NCBI GenBank assembly: GCA_900314195.1
Contig: OMUH01000035.1
Coordinates: forward strand, 1 to 34,173
DNA: 34,173 nucleotides
Origin: an uncultured Prevotella sp.
Lineage (GTDB): Bacteria; Bacteroidota; Bacteroidia; Bacteroidales; Bacteroidaceae
Direction of reading: 5' to 3'
The translations under genes were made by a program, and so were the position numbers. Positions 24,215-33,883 of the stretch are shown piece after piece. The stretch's first letter is position 1. Each line of letters opens with the position of its first letter. Below the pieces are notes generated by a model. That model was not told the DNA's origin and ran no database searches. It saw only the letters and a list, made by a program, of their open reading frames with translations.

Positions 24215-25057
24215 TTATTTTGTTTCTTGATATGCAAAGTTAGGGTATTTTTTCGAAAGAGCATTTACTTTTAACATGGTTTTATGTCTGAACTCCTTAT
24301 ATTCCTCCGAGTCAGGATTGAAAGGGCGGTGTCCGAGGGCCTGGCGCAGCGGTTCCCACTCTTTCAGGAATGCGAACGTGCCGGCAGAGAAATATGTATC
24401 GGCAAAGCGCTCGTATATATAGTCAACGGCCTGCTGGCTGGGGTGCAGCATGTCGGGCTGATAGAAACGATAGTCGCGCAGCTCGTCAAGCACTATCTCG
24501 TATGCCGGAAAGTAATCAGTCTGCCCGGCATACCGTGATGTCTTCAGCAGACTGTCTATGGCCAGCAGCAGCGTAGCCTTCCCCAGCTGACTGCCGTGAT
24601 AGCCATATTTGCGATAGCGTATGGGGCTCACCGTGATGATGACGTGCGCCGACGGATTGGCCCTCATCACAATGCCTATGCTCTCATCAAGCGCGTTGCG
24701 GCATTCGTCAACGGTCAGCTCCTTCTCCGTGAACAGCTTCTGCGGCCTCTTGCGGCAGTTGTCAACAATCTCACCGGTCTCATTGAGTATGTAAACATGA
24801 TTAGTGCCAAGCGTCATGACGACCACATTAGGTATGAAAGCCTCAGCGCCGTCGCCGCCGAGCACGCGTCTGACGGTATGGCCGATGCTGACAGGATTAT
24901 ACATAACGCCGAAAGGGTTTACAACGGCATTAAACTGCTCATCCTTAAAGCGTGCGCCGAGGTTGTCGGCAAAGCAGCTGCCCGTGAAGAGCATCTTCTC
25001 GCACGGTGGAATCTGCCACCGGCCCTTTTCTATGTCCACTTGTGTTCTGAACTCCAT
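24215..25057 (-). CDS. GSCFA-domain protein (SGNH-like)
   Basis: A 280-residue protein with the family-naming motif GSCFA at about residues 27-31 (MLFTGSCFADNLG), then GTNHVYI (the SGNH block III-like position), and a C-terminal region with PDMLHPSQQAVDYIYERF resembling the SGNH Asp-x-x-His block. The family is abundant in Bacteroidota; its biochemical activity is unknown, though an esterase or related hydrolase is likely by fold. No signal peptide is evident, so it is probably cytoplasmic. It lies directly upstream of murF-alr, 6 bp apart on the same strand, a pairing that links it to cell-wall synthesis by context only. Start ATG at 25057. Confidence 0.85.
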   Translation of the reverse strand: MEFRTQVDIEKGRWQIPPCEKMLFTGSCFADNLGARFKDEQFNAVVNPFGVMYNPVSIGHTVRRVLGGDGAEAFIPNVVVMTLGTNHVYILNETGEIVDNCRKRPQKLFTEKELTVDECRNALDESIGIVMRANPSAHVIITVSPIRYRKYGYHGSQLGKATLLLAIDSLLKTSRYAGQTDYFPAYEIVLDELRDYRFYQPDMLHPSQQAVDYIYERFADTYFSAGTFAFLKEWEPLRQALGHRPFNPDSEEYKEFRHKTMLKVNALSKKYPNFAYQETK

Positions 25058-25191
25058 TTTCTTATCTGATTTATTTCCGATTTCTTATCCGTTTTTCTGA
25101 TATAATCGTTATCACCTTCCCTGTCTCTCATATCAGCTCATTCAGCCTGTCACACCCCGTCTAAGCCGCATTCAGGCTCTCATCACCGTAC

Positions 25192-25238
25192 AAAAACTCG
25201 GCCCCTGCCGCAGAACGCTCTTGTCTGCGGCAGGGGCC
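25192..25238 (-). terminator. Intrinsic terminator after the YfhO gene
   Basis: The 14-bp perfect arms 25200-25213 and 25225-25238 (GGCCCCTGCCGCAG and its complement) surround an 11-nt loop; on the minus strand they are followed by GAGTTTTTG. It lies 34 bp past the YfhO stop. The 134-bp stretch 25058-25191 before it shows no gene. Confidence 0.85.
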
Positions 25239-25271
25239 GTAATTATTCTGGTCTGAAAAAATCATGTCACG

Positions 25272-27806
25272 TTATTCAGCCGTCTGCTCTTTCTCAGCTG
25301 CCGCGCTGTTTTTCCGGCGGCGCTCAGACCATATTCCTATTGCCACGACGAGTATCAGCGCCACATATCCACAGTAGGCAACAGTCTCAGTAATCTTCAC
25401 GCTCTTCGGATGGAAGTCGAGCACCACCTTATGATGTCCCGGCCCTACGGTAAGTGCACGCAGTACATAGTCCACACGTCCGAGCTCTGCCGGCTTGCCG
25501 TCGACAGTTGCCGTCCACCCCGGATAATAAATCTCCGAGAACACCACGGTACCGCCCTTGCCGGTGCTGACATCGTATGTCAGGTTGTTCGGCTTGTATG
25601 ACGTTATCTTTACGAGAGAGGTCTGGTCCTGCGGCTTGCTCTGTCCGAGCGTTTCCTTGAACCGGCTGTCGGCGACGGCCTCATGGCGCAGGTCCGTCTT
25701 CCCCACTGCCGACAGCTCCTCGTTGGCATTGCCTACATATTTAATATTGTCTACTATCCATGCATTGCCATACGCATACGGGTTCTGCAGCGGAGCCGTC
25801 TGGTTGTTGGCCACCGGTATAATGATATATTTCGTGTTCAGCATGTTGAGCACCGGGAAGATGCTGTCGCCCTTCACCTTGCTCATGTCGCCGCGGGCCT
25901 CGTTGAAGGCTGTGCCGAAGCGGCGCATCTCCGGAGAGATATATGCGTCAATGAGGTCCTGGTAGCGCTGCAGCTTGGCGGGATGATAACCGCCGATGCT
26001 CTTGTGCCAGTATGAGGTCTCGCTCTCGTTGAACGTGTTCGATGCCATGTTCAGCACACGGTAGTCGAGCGAGCGGTCGCGCAGTATCTGGCGGTCTGTC
26101 TCCGTCATAGGCACGCCGGCCTCGCGCACGCTCTTCTCAACGAACATCCCGTCGTTTAGATAACGCTTGTCAACAGCCCACATGTCAACGAGGCAGAGCA
26201 CGGCCACCGCGCCGGCCATATACCGTGCCTGCAGCTTACCCTTCTTATACAGGAACAGCAGTGCTGTGCCTGCCAGTATGATGAAGAACGAGCGCCATGC
26301 ATCAGCGGTCATCATAGCCTCACGCATGTTCTTTATGCTGCCCGTAATCATCGAGAAGGCGTCAGGCGTCATGCCCTTTATACTGTGGAACATGTTTTCC
26401 TCCTCAGCATTTGAGAATCCGAAGAACAGCGCAGGCATCACGGCGAAGAGCAGACACACGCCGGCCGTCAGCAGGAAGCTGATGATGAACGGCGCACTTT
26501 TTATCTTCAGCACCTTCGGCTCGGCAATGATGCGGCAGAGACCCATCACGGCGAGCACCGGTATCGTGAACTCCGCAATGACAAGTATGGAGGCCACAGT
26601 GCGGAACTTGGCATACATAGGCACATAGTCGAGGAACAGATTTGTCAGCCACATGAAGTTGCGGCCCCATGACAGCGTCACCGACAGCACCGTGGCCGCG
26701 AGCAGTGCCCATTTAAGCGGACCTTTCACTATGAACAGCGACAGCACGAACAGGAACAGCACAAAGGCGCCCACATACACCGGTCCGCTTGTGCCCGGCT
26801 GCGTGCCCCAGTACTGCGGTATCTGGTCATACAGTCCCGGCAGCATGTTCTCCACGTCTGCCGAGGCTTTCTTCATTGCCGTCTCGTTATGGCTGAGCGG
26901 CACCGATGCACCGCCCATCACATCAGGAACAAGCAGTGTCCATGTCTCGTCAATGCCATAGCTCCACTGTGTGATATAGTCTCTGTCGAGGCCGCTGCTC
27001 GTCTGGTTGCTGCTTGCCTTCTTGACGAGCTCGCTCTTGCCGCGCATGCTCTCCTGGCCGTACTCCCACGTATGGTACAGGTTCGACAGGTTCAGTCCTA
27101 CGGCGATGATGCCGCCGGCAAGACATGTCAGCGTGGCTTTGCCGAAGCGCGCCATCTCCTTATCACGGATGGCCTGCACGAGATAGGCTATCAGCATGAA
27201 CAATATGATGAACATATAATAATATGTCATCTGCACATGGTTGGAAAGAATCTCAAAAGCACCGAACAGTGCCGTCAGCACGAATCCCGCAAGATAGCGC
27301 CCGCGGTAGGCAAGCACTATGCCGGCTATCATCGGCGGCAGATATGCCAGCGCCATCACCTTCCAGATGTGGCCCGCGGCGATGATTATCAGGAAATACG
27401 ACGAGAAGGCCCACGCCACGGCTCCCATGAGCGCCACCGACCGCCTGACGGGCACGGCACGCATGAGAATGTAAAATCCGAGAAGATATGCAAACACATA
27501 CCACACATTGTCCGGCAGCCACAGATGATACAGCTTGGTGGCCTGCGACAGCACCGACGTACTGTCATACGACGGCGACAGCTGATAGGTCGGCATGCCG
27601 CTGAAGATGGCATTCGTCCAGCGCGAATGCTCGCCGGTCTGCTGCTGGAAGAGCTCCGTCTCCCGGCCGGCGCCCACACCCGCCGACGAGTCATTGCGAT
27701 AGAGTATGCGGCCGTCTATGTCAGCCGGCATGAAATAGGCAAACGACAGTATGGCGAATGCCACGACAATGAGAATGTCGGGAAGATACTTCTTTAGTAC
27801 TTTCAT
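25272..27806 (-). CDS. YfhO-family large membrane protein
   Basis: An 844-residue protein with an N-terminal helix (LPDILIVVAFAILSFAYFMP), a periplasmic loop (RNDSSAGVGAGRETELF), about 11-12 further membrane segments, a soluble extracytoplasmic domain (roughly residues 540-800) and a final helix near 807-825 before a charged tail. This is the layout of YfhO proteins, which share a GT-C-like architecture and are implicated in glycosylation of lipoteichoic acid or other envelope polymers in Gram-positives; in Bacteroidota the role is unknown. A glycosyltransferase acting on a lipid-linked sugar is the best guess. Candidate -7 TATCTTTG lies on the minus strand at 27868-27875. It stands alone between terminators and diverges from mtnN. 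Confidence 0.85.
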   Translation of the reverse strand: MKVLKKYLPDILIVVAFAILSFAYFMPADIDGRILYRNDSSAGVGAGRETELFQQQTGEHSRWTNAIFSGMPTYQLSPSYDSTSVLSQATKLYHLWLPDNVWYVFAYLLGFYILMRAVPVRRSVALMGAVAWAFSSYFLIIIAAGHIWKVMALAYLPPMIAGIVLAYRGRYLAGFVLTALFGAFEILSNHVQMTYYYMFIILFMLIAYLVQAIRDKEMARFGKATLTCLAGGIIAVGLNLSNLYHTWEYGQESMRGKSELVKKASSNQTSSGLDRDYITQWSYGIDETWTLLVPDVMGGASVPLSHNETAMKKASADVENMLPGLYDQIPQYWGTQPGTSGPVYVGAFVLFLFVLSLFIVKGPLKWALLAATVLSVTLSWGRNFMWLTNLFLDYVPMYAKFRTVASILVIAEFTIPVLAVMGLCRIIAEPKVLKIKSAPFIISFLLTAGVCLLFAVMPALFFGFSNAEEENMFHSIKGMTPDAFSMITGSIKNMREAMMTADAWRSFFIILAGTALLFLYKKGKLQARYMAGAVAVLCLVDMWAVDKRYLNDGMFVEKSVREAGVPMTETDRQILRDRSLDYRVLNMASNTFNESETSYWHKSIGGYHPAKLQRYQDLIDAYISPEMRRFGTAFNEARGDMSKVKGDSIFPVLNMLNTKYIIIPVANNQTAPLQNPYAYGNAWIVDNIKYVGNANEELSAVGKTDLRHEAVADSRFKETLGQSKPQDQTSLVKITSYKPNNLTYDVSTGKGGTVVFSEIYYPGWTATVDGKPAELGRVDYVLRALTVGPGHHKVVLDFHPKSVKITETVAYCGYVALILVVAIGIWSERRRKNSAAAEKEQTAE

Positions 27807-27928
27807 TTTAAGAGATTGTATATAAGAGATTGTACAAACGATTATGCATAATGGTCAAAAACATGTGCAAAGATATAAAATTCCAAGTGTTTTTTGTAAT
27901 TTTGCCACAAAAATAAACATCATATACC

Positions 27929-28621
27929 ATGAAAATAGGAATGATTGTCGCCATGGAGAAAGAACTCGCGCAACTGCGCGCCCTGCTCGGCGACGCCGTG
28001 GTGGAACGCCACAACCATAAAGACTTTATATCCGGCACCATCGGGGGCCACACGGTGATCCTCCAGCAGTGCGGCATCGGAAAGGTAAACTCTGCCATCG
28101 GCACCGTTGAGATGATAGACAACTACCACCCTGACCTCGTGGTGTCTACTGGGTGTGCGGGCGGCGCCGACACGTCGTTTAACGTCATGGACGTGGTGGC
28201 ATCCACAGAGTGCGTATACCACGATGCGTGGTGCGGCGACAACTGTGAGTACGGGCAGATCATGGGCATGCCGGCCGTCTACCGCACGCCGAAGGAACTC
28301 GTCGCCAAGGCCGTGGAGACCGGCGCAAAGCATCCGGAGCTCAACATCCGCGCCGGACAGATCGTCAGCGGAGAGTGGTTCGTAGACAGCCGCGAGAAGA
28401 TGAAGGAAATCCTCAACCACTTCCCCGATGCCGCCGCCGTCGACATGGAGAGCTGCTCAATAGCGCAGACATGCCTGATATATAAAACGCCGTTCATCTC
28501 CTTCCGCATCATCAGCGACGTGCCCATGAAAGACGACAAGGCCGCACAGTATTTCGACTTCTGGAACAAAATGGCCGACGGCAGTTTCAAGGTGGCACGT
28601 TCCTTCCTTGAGTCTTTGTAA
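27929..28621 (+). CDS. mtnN: 5'-methylthioadenosine/S-adenosylhomocysteine nucleosidase
   Basis: A 230-residue cytoplasmic enzyme that removes adenine from S-adenosylhomocysteine, methylthioadenosine and 5'-deoxyadenosine. Motifs fit the PNP/UDP-phosphorylase superfamily nucleosidase: IVAMEKELAQL with catalytic Glu12, QCGIGKVNSA, STGCAGG, the purine-site VDMESCSIAQ (Glu174) and catalytic Asp197 in ISDVPM. Length is typical. It starts 25 bp after a plus-strand TAATTTTG box (27897-27904). luxS follows 21 bp later, so SRH made here is the next enzyme's substrate. GC content is visibly higher than in the neighbouring AT-rich secreted-protein gene. Confidence 0.97.
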   Translation: MKIGMIVAMEKELAQLRALLGDAVVERHNHKDFISGTIGGHTVILQQCGIGKVNSAIGTVEMIDNYHPDLVVSTGCAGGADTSFNVMDVVASTECVYHDAWCGDNCEYGQIMGMPAVYRTPKELVAKAVETGAKHPELNIRAGQIVSGEWFVDSREKMKEILNHFPDAAAVDMESCSIAQTCLIYKTPFISFRIISDVPMKDDKAAQYFDFWNKMADGSFKVARSFLESL

Positions 28622-28642
28622 CCGACATAACAATACAAAACT

Positions 28643-29122
28643 ATGAACAAGATACCAAGCTTCACCATCAACCATGAGAAACTGCTTCGCGGCATCTACG
28701 TGTCACGCAAGGACACCGTGGGCGGCGAGACCATAACAACGTTCGACATCCGCATGAAAGAACCGAACCGCGAGCCCGTGCTCCACAACGGCGCCATACA
28801 CACCATCGAGCATCTCGCCGCCACCTTCCTGCGCAATGACCCGCAGTGGAAAGACCGCATAATCTACTGGGGCCCCATGGGCTGCCTGACAGGCAACTAC
28901 CTCCTCGTGCGCGGCGACCTCGAGAGCCGCGACATCGTCGACCTCATGCGACGCTGCTTCACCTTCATCGCCAACTACGAGGGCGACATTCCGGGTGCCG
29001 CGCCACGCGACTGCGGCAACTACCTGCTCCACGACCTGCCCATGGCACGTTATGAAGCCCGCAAATATCTCACAGAAGTGCTTGACAACATCAAGCCGGA
29101 AAACCTCGTCTATCCGGAATAA
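28643..29122 (+). CDS. luxS: S-ribosylhomocysteine lyase (LuxS, AI-2 synthesis)
   Basis: A 159-residue metal-dependent lyase splitting S-ribosylhomocysteine into homocysteine and DPD, the AI-2 precursor. The metal site is present: HTIEH at 53-57 (His53, His57) and Cys124 in RDCGNYL. Catalytic Cys81 sits in MGCLTGNYLL and the Glu56 base in HTIEH. Length is typical (~155-165). It is the second gene of mtnN-luxS, completing SAH detoxification, which also generates AI-2. A strong terminator follows at 29164. No AI-2 receptor or Lsr uptake gene is in the window, so signalling use versus metabolic recycling cannot be separated. Confidence 0.97.
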   Translation: MNKIPSFTINHEKLLRGIYVSRKDTVGGETITTFDIRMKEPNREPVLHNGAIHTIEHLAATFLRNDPQWKDRIIYWGPMGCLTGNYLLVRGDLESRDIVDLMRRCFTFIANYEGDIPGAAPRDCGNYLLHDLPMARYEARKYLTEVLDNIKPENLVYPE

Positions 29123-29163
29123 CTGCACACAACACAGCTTTCCATACGCTTTTTTAATACGCT

Positions 29164-29215
29164 TATCCCCCTGCCTGCGGCGCATCAGCATCCACAGGCA
29201 GGGGGATATTTGTTT
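29164..29215 (+). terminator. Intrinsic terminator after luxS
   Basis: The perfect 14-bp arms 29164-29177 (TATCCCCCTGCCTG) and 29195-29208 are followed by TTTGTTTG. It lies 42 bp past the luxS stop. Confidence 0.85.
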
Positions 29216-29242
29216 GTTGAACCAGACATTGCATCACTAATT

Positions 29243-29316
29243 CGTCAGCTGACGTGTCTGACACGTCATGGCAGAGCTGACGCATCGTACACAGCTCACA
29301 GCCCCGGATTGGGCTG
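29243..29316. repeat. Cluster of overlapping palindromes
   Basis: CGTCAGCTGACG (29243-29254) is a perfect 12-bp palindrome; TGACGTGTC-T-GACACGTCA (29250-29268) overlaps it; CAGCCC-CGGATT-GGGCTG (29299-29316) follows. AGCTGAC or GGCTGAC recurs three times. No gene is present in 29216-29358. The purpose is unknown. Confidence 0.7.
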
Positions 29317-29358
29317 ACTCATCCGTAAAACTAAGAAAAGCATACCGGGCCACAGGGC

Positions 29359-29407
29359 AAAAAATAAGCAAGAGACAGACTATATAATTGGGGAATCTGC
29401 CTCTTGC
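29359..29407 (-). terminator. Intrinsic terminator after the large secreted-protein gene
   Basis: On the minus strand a 12-bp stem (arms 29396-29407 and 29368-29379, one G-U) is followed by TTATTTTTTG. It lies 80 bp past the stop of the 1316-residue gene. A small palindrome CGGCAA-CGCT-TTGCCG at 29418-29433 precedes it. Confidence 0.75.
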
Positions 29408-29486
29408 CTAAGTGGGACGGCAACGCTTTGCCGAAAATATATTAATAAAACTTAGTTGTTCATATTAATACGCTTAGCCATGTCAT

Positions 29487-32400
29487 TTACTTCACAATGA
29501 CCACCTTCTTGCCGCCGTGTATGTACATCTTACCGGCATGCGGCGTCGTTGTTCTCTCGCCCGACAGGCTGTAATAAGCATCATCGTTCATGCTTGCAGC
29601 CTTAATGCCGCTGATGCCCGTCGTATTGCTGTCATCGTCGATGTCGTCAAAGACAAGCATCACACCGAACTTAGCAGCTTTAGAGTTTTGACCAGTAGCC
29701 TCTTCGAAACCAAGATTATAACCACCTAACTGGCGGCCATTAAAGTTGAACTCTTCAAGATCAGCACTTAATGACAAATAAGCCTTATACCTGCCGAGCT
29801 CACTGCTTATTGCTCTGAAGAAACCTACATAGTCATCGCCACCGTACTCAGGATAGTCAACAGTCTTGTGCCAAGTAGACAGGAAATAGTTACGTGCAAC
29901 TACATCACCATCATTGTCGGTCTCTTCAAAATTTACATACGTCCCTTCGTTTGAAGGCTGCAGGTAATTCTTATCATAGAAGCCATCGTCCTTACAATCC
30001 TCGGGCTTAAGCTTAACACTGAATTCATCAGCATTACCATTGTCTGCAACGGTTCTGTTGAAAGGCACAAGAATAACACCTTGTTTTGCCTTAATCTTAG
30101 TAACTTCTGTAAGCGTTACTTTAAGATTTGCTGTACCGTCTATATTCTCATCAGACTTATTGACTTTGGTAACAATATAAGCCTTAATCAAATTTCGGTT
30201 TTTCTCATTGTTAAGATCATAGCTGTATGCCGGGTTACTGTATGTTCTGATATATGAAGTATTTATATCATCATCACGATCCGTGGCTTCATTCACAGTA
30301 GAATTATTAGAGAAATCAATTACTGTATAACCATTTCCGTCAACATCATCTGCTATCTGTCCGCTTTCCAATACAGGAATAAGCTGATAAGATGCAAAAT
30401 ATTTGTTATCAGAAGGATTAATCATTACTATAAAATTCTTAATCTTATATCCTGAGATCTTTACTCCATTCGGAACATCCGGCACCACTCCGACTACATT
30501 TTTGTCTTCTGATACCAAGAAATTATATGCACCGTTACTGAAAGTATAAGGTGAAGAACTTTCATTCTGACCTACCTCTATAGTTTTATAGTTTAATAAA
30601 TTTAACGTAGCATTAAATATAAATTTAGTACCCGGCTTTAATATATCTGATGAGATTATACCGTCTTTAGTCTTATCTTTTTCATCTTTATAATCAAATG
30701 TATTTTGAGCAAGCTTACTATCCCCTTCATGAGGTGTCAATGAATATATTTTCTTTGCTCCATCAACAAGCAAACTCACCTCGTTTATAAGCGGAGTTAT
30801 AGTATAGAATGCATAATTACCATATACTGGATAGAAACGGAATATTAAATCACAATCTTTACCACCCATATTTAAATTAGAAAGATATGGACCATCCAAT
30901 GTAGAAACCTTAGAATCGTTTATTGCTATATGATCTTTAAAATCATCGGTACGAGCCTGGCAGTTCTTGTAATTGTCCAAACTGTAGTTATTATAACCCT
31001 GCAATTCTCTAACTATATCACGCATACGGTCAATAATATCATTGCTGGAATTATACTTACCATAGAGTAACTTCTTTCCGTCATCTTTCAAGACTTCAAA
31101 GCAGAAAGGCTCTCCCCAATACTTATTATAAGCTCCAGCCTTTACACGTAATTCATAATGAGGAATTCCGTCATTGACATAAGTCATCTCTTCACCGGAT
31201 AGTGAAGGATCATTAATATCATAACCGCTTTTTCTTTGACATTTAGTGAATGGAGACAACAGTGCAACTCCCTTATACATGTTTCCTATTTTTTCAATAG
31301 TATAATGTGCATCTTCTTCTGAAGTTATATAAACAGAAATACGATAATAGCCATTATATGAATCATCAGGATCTTTAAAAGTATTTAAGCGATCAGGAGC
31401 TACATTCTTCTCATAGAACAATGTATTGGCAAAATCTGCACCATCACTAAGCAGTTTTTCCAAGCTGCTCCTCAATCTATAATTCTGATTATTCGGCTTT
31501 GTAGCTGTCGGATAATCGCTTTGCTCGCCACTCTTTGTAAACACGTAATCGTGAAGCTTGGAATCCAAAGAGTTGACAACGTCATCGAAACCTATGAAAT
31601 AGAATGTACCATTATGAAAATCTTTTGAAGAAATCTCTGTTACATAAGCCTTTTTCGATGTTTTATAAGTGAGTTTTACCGGCTCTTTTGTATTTAAAGC
31701 GCCGTTTTCTCTTCCGCCGTTGCAAAGATAGATGCTCTGCAGCTTACTATGGGCATCAGCATCCTTTCCGTCATTGACAGTAATATGGCCATGGTCAGCA
31801 ATACTATAAGAATATTGTGCTACATTTACATAACCTCCCTGAGGCCACCCGCCTACATTATTTTTAAAACCAGGCTCACAATATATTGTCCCCTTATATA
31901 GCCCTGACTGTGAAAAGTTCATTTTGTCTCCACCTCCATTAGATCCGGGACCGAAAGACACCAAATATGGAACCGACATTGATGGAATTTGCGGCGCATA
32001 ATCTGAAAGATTATAGTCATCTGTAACGTCATTACCAATAAGTTTGCCAGCTTCTCTTAAAATATTAGGCAAATGATTTGATTGAGTGGTATTATTATGA
32101 ATATTATTCTGCATGAAATCATAAGAATACTTGTTACCGTCAGCATCAGCTTCTTTAAAAATATATGTATAAGGTGACACATACTTGTTCTGATAGCCTC
32201 CGTAACCGGCTCCTTTCTGATTTTTAGTATCATACATAGTGTAAGTACCTTCTACATGCCACTTTCCCCACTGTTCTGTAAAAGCCATCATGTAAGCAAC
32301 ACGCTTTTCCTGATATTCTACAGACCATGTACCAGTAGCAACGTCGATGGTAAAACGATAGGAACCGTCAAGAAGCAACTTGTCACGAGCGGCCTCCGTT

Positions 32401-33437
32401 AAACGGCATACTACACCATATTGCTGATGAGACCCATCCGGACTGACAATTTTGTCTACAACTTCAAGATTTTTTCTTATATCTTTATTAGTATAAATGT
32501 CGCCAAACCTAATTTCCCATCTTCCGTCTTCCGTATTTTTACCGGTATAATTAGTCAAACGACCTGACTTACGCTTCTTTCCATATATCCAAAACTTATT
32601 GTCATTTTGTAAAGCACCGGCCGGTACCAAAAGCTCAGACAAAGCTGTTTCAGTTTTATTGCCGGAACCATTATGCATTGAAAGAATTGTAGATTCCTTG
32701 GCCAAATAAAAGCTGAATCCTGGATTTTTAAAATAATTATGAAATTCTGAAATGAATTTATCCTTTAATTCATTTTCCGTCTGCTTAATAAGTCTGTCAC
32801 GCTCAGCAACAAACTTATCTATAAATTCATTTGTATATGTCTGGCGTAATTTTTTGAAATTAGCAGCTAATTTAATTTTGTCCCAAAAACCATCTTTATT
32901 AAACTCTTTTTGATATGAGCCATCAAACTCAGACTTATCTGACCATTGCCATGACTTATAGCCATCTTCAAACAATCTGACACAATTTAAAAAATTTTCA
33001 TAGTCAAAACCTTCCTTATCTTTTTTAACAGGACTGTTCACCATATAAAGTTGGTGCAGTGTTAAAGACTTAGACGATTTTCCGTCAACAGATATAGTTT
33101 TACGTAAAAAATCCTGCTTTGTGCCATTCTGATCACAGTAAACACCAAAATTAAGGAAAGCATTATATATATTGCTTCCGTCAGCAATTTGTCCGTTTTC
33201 TATATCAAATCCACCGTTATCATAAGGATATTGAGCAGGAATATCAATATAATATTTGCTGTTAGAACCTTTTACTGGCTCTAGCTTAAGAGCTGTATTA
33301 AAAAAGTCCATGCCACTCGCACTTTGCCTGCAACTCTGCGGCCCTAACAGATAATAATTCTCACGTGATTTCTGCGCCGACGTGCCCAGCACCGTCAACG
33401 TCAGAAATAAAATAAGAAAAGATAATACTTTTTTCAT
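29487..33437 (-). CDS. Very large secreted protein with Prevotella-type C-terminal tail
   Basis: A 1316-residue protein of unknown function. It has a clear signal peptide (MKKVLSFLILFLTLTVLGTSAQ, likely cut after SAQ). The mature body is rich in Asn, Asp, Tyr, Lys and Gly and has many predicted beta-strands and no recognised catalytic motif. Early text is NYYLLGPQSCRQ; mid-protein segments such as YRFTIDVATGTWSVEY look like beta-sandwich strands. The last ~45 residues (TTGISGIKA...DDAYYSLSGER...GKMYIHGGKKVVIVK) are the tail seen on many Prevotella exported proteins and resemble T9SS type-A sorting domains. Its DNA is markedly AT-rich through the body, but the final 3' part matches the GC-richer neighbours. 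It stands alone; a role in adhesion or glycan binding is only a guess. Confidence 0.8.
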   Translation of the reverse strand: MKKVLSFLILFLTLTVLGTSAQKSRENYYLLGPQSCRQSASGMDFFNTALKLEPVKGSNSKYYIDIPAQYPYDNGGFDIENGQIADGSNIYNAFLNFGVYCDQNGTKQDFLRKTISVDGKSSKSLTLHQLYMVNSPVKKDKEGFDYENFLNCVRLFEDGYKSWQWSDKSEFDGSYQKEFNKDGFWDKIKLAANFKKLRQTYTNEFIDKFVAERDRLIKQTENELKDKFISEFHNYFKNPGFSFYLAKESTILSMHNGSGNKTETALSELLVPAGALQNDNKFWIYGKKRKSGRLTNYTGKNTEDGRWEIRFGDIYTNKDIRKNLEVVDKIVSPDGSHQQYGVVCRLTEAARDKLLLDGSYRFTIDVATGTWSVEYQEKRVAYMMAFTEQWGKWHVEGTYTMYDTKNQKGAGYGGYQNKYVSPYTYIFKEADADGNKYSYDFMQNNIHNNTTQSNHLPNILREAGKLIGNDVTDDYNLSDYAPQIPSMSVPYLVSFGPGSNGGGDKMNFSQSGLYKGTIYCEPGFKNNVGGWPQGGYVNVAQYSYSIADHGHITVNDGKDADAHSKLQSIYLCNGGRENGALNTKEPVKLTYKTSKKAYVTEISSKDFHNGTFYFIGFDDVVNSLDSKLHDYVFTKSGEQSDYPTATKPNNQNYRLRSSLEKLLSDGADFANTLFYEKNVAPDRLNTFKDPDDSYNGYYRISVYITSEEDAHYTIEKIGNMYKGVALLSPFTKCQRKSGYDINDPSLSGEEMTYVNDGIPHYELRVKAGAYNKYWGEPFCFEVLKDDGKKLLYGKYNSSNDIIDRMRDIVRELQGYNNYSLDNYKNCQARTDDFKDHIAINDSKVSTLDGPYLSNLNMGGKDCDLIFRFYPVYGNYAFYTITPLINEVSLLVDGAKKIYSLTPHEGDSKLAQNTFDYKDEKDKTKDGIISSDILKPGTKFIFNATLNLLNYKTIEVGQNESSSPYTFSNGAYNFLVSEDKNVVGVVPDVPNGVKISGYKIKNFIVMINPSDNKYFASYQLIPVLESGQIADDVDGNGYTVIDFSNNSTVNEATDRDDDINTSYIRTYSNPAYSYDLNNEKNRNLIKAYIVTKVNKSDENIDGTANLKVTLTEVTKIKAKQGVILVPFNRTVADNGNADEFSVKLKPEDCKDDGFYDKNYLQPSNEGTYVNFEETDNDGDVVARNYFLSTWHKTVDYPEYGGDDYVGFFRAISSELGRYKAYLSLSADLEEFNFNGRQLGGYNLGFEEATGQNSKAAKFGVMLVFDDIDDDSNTTGISGIKAASMNDDAYYSLSGERTTTPHAGKMYIHGGKKVVIVK

Positions 33438-33883
33438 TATAACTAAGTTTATTAATTAAAAAATTTCGTTGTTTAATGTTGTAATGCAACCTTACCAAAC
33501 TGACACATTTTTTTATATTATATTAGTCACATTCGAATACAGCAAACGGCCAAAATGGCTGCAATTAAACATCCCTTTTTTATCAATCCTGCTGCAAAAT
33601 TAAAAAATGCTAAAATTATACGGTGTATTTTTTGTAACAGAAAAGTGTAAATTTTGTTAAGTTACTGCTTTTTGTGTATTATATTGCATCTCATATCGTT
33701 TAATTAATAGTATTTGTGTTTAAATTTTCGACAGGAAATAAATCAGCCAGTTTGTAAAGGTAGACAAAAACGTCATGTTTGTAACAAACACAAACATATT
33801 TGCAAGATTTGTGCACCTGCCAGATTGCACACAAAAAAAGGGACATTTATTTTCAGCCACTAAAAAATCATCTTTTTTATCCA
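33438..33883. other. AT-rich non-coding stretch before the repeat array
   Basis: I see no convincing gene. It should hold the promoter of the 1316-residue gene, but the best minus-strand boxes (TAAGGTTG at 33487-33494; TAATTTTG at 33595-33602) lack a well-spaced TTTG. A perfect 7-1-7 palindrome TGTTTGT-A-ACAAACA lies at 33776-33790, reminiscent of the ACAAAC/GTTTGT core of the repeat at 279-327. Confidence 0.5.

Noticed and set aside
26889..27797. 302-codon frame opposite the YfhO gene
   Set aside because: Antisense to a membrane-protein gene; the His/Arg-rich product is typical of a shadow frame.
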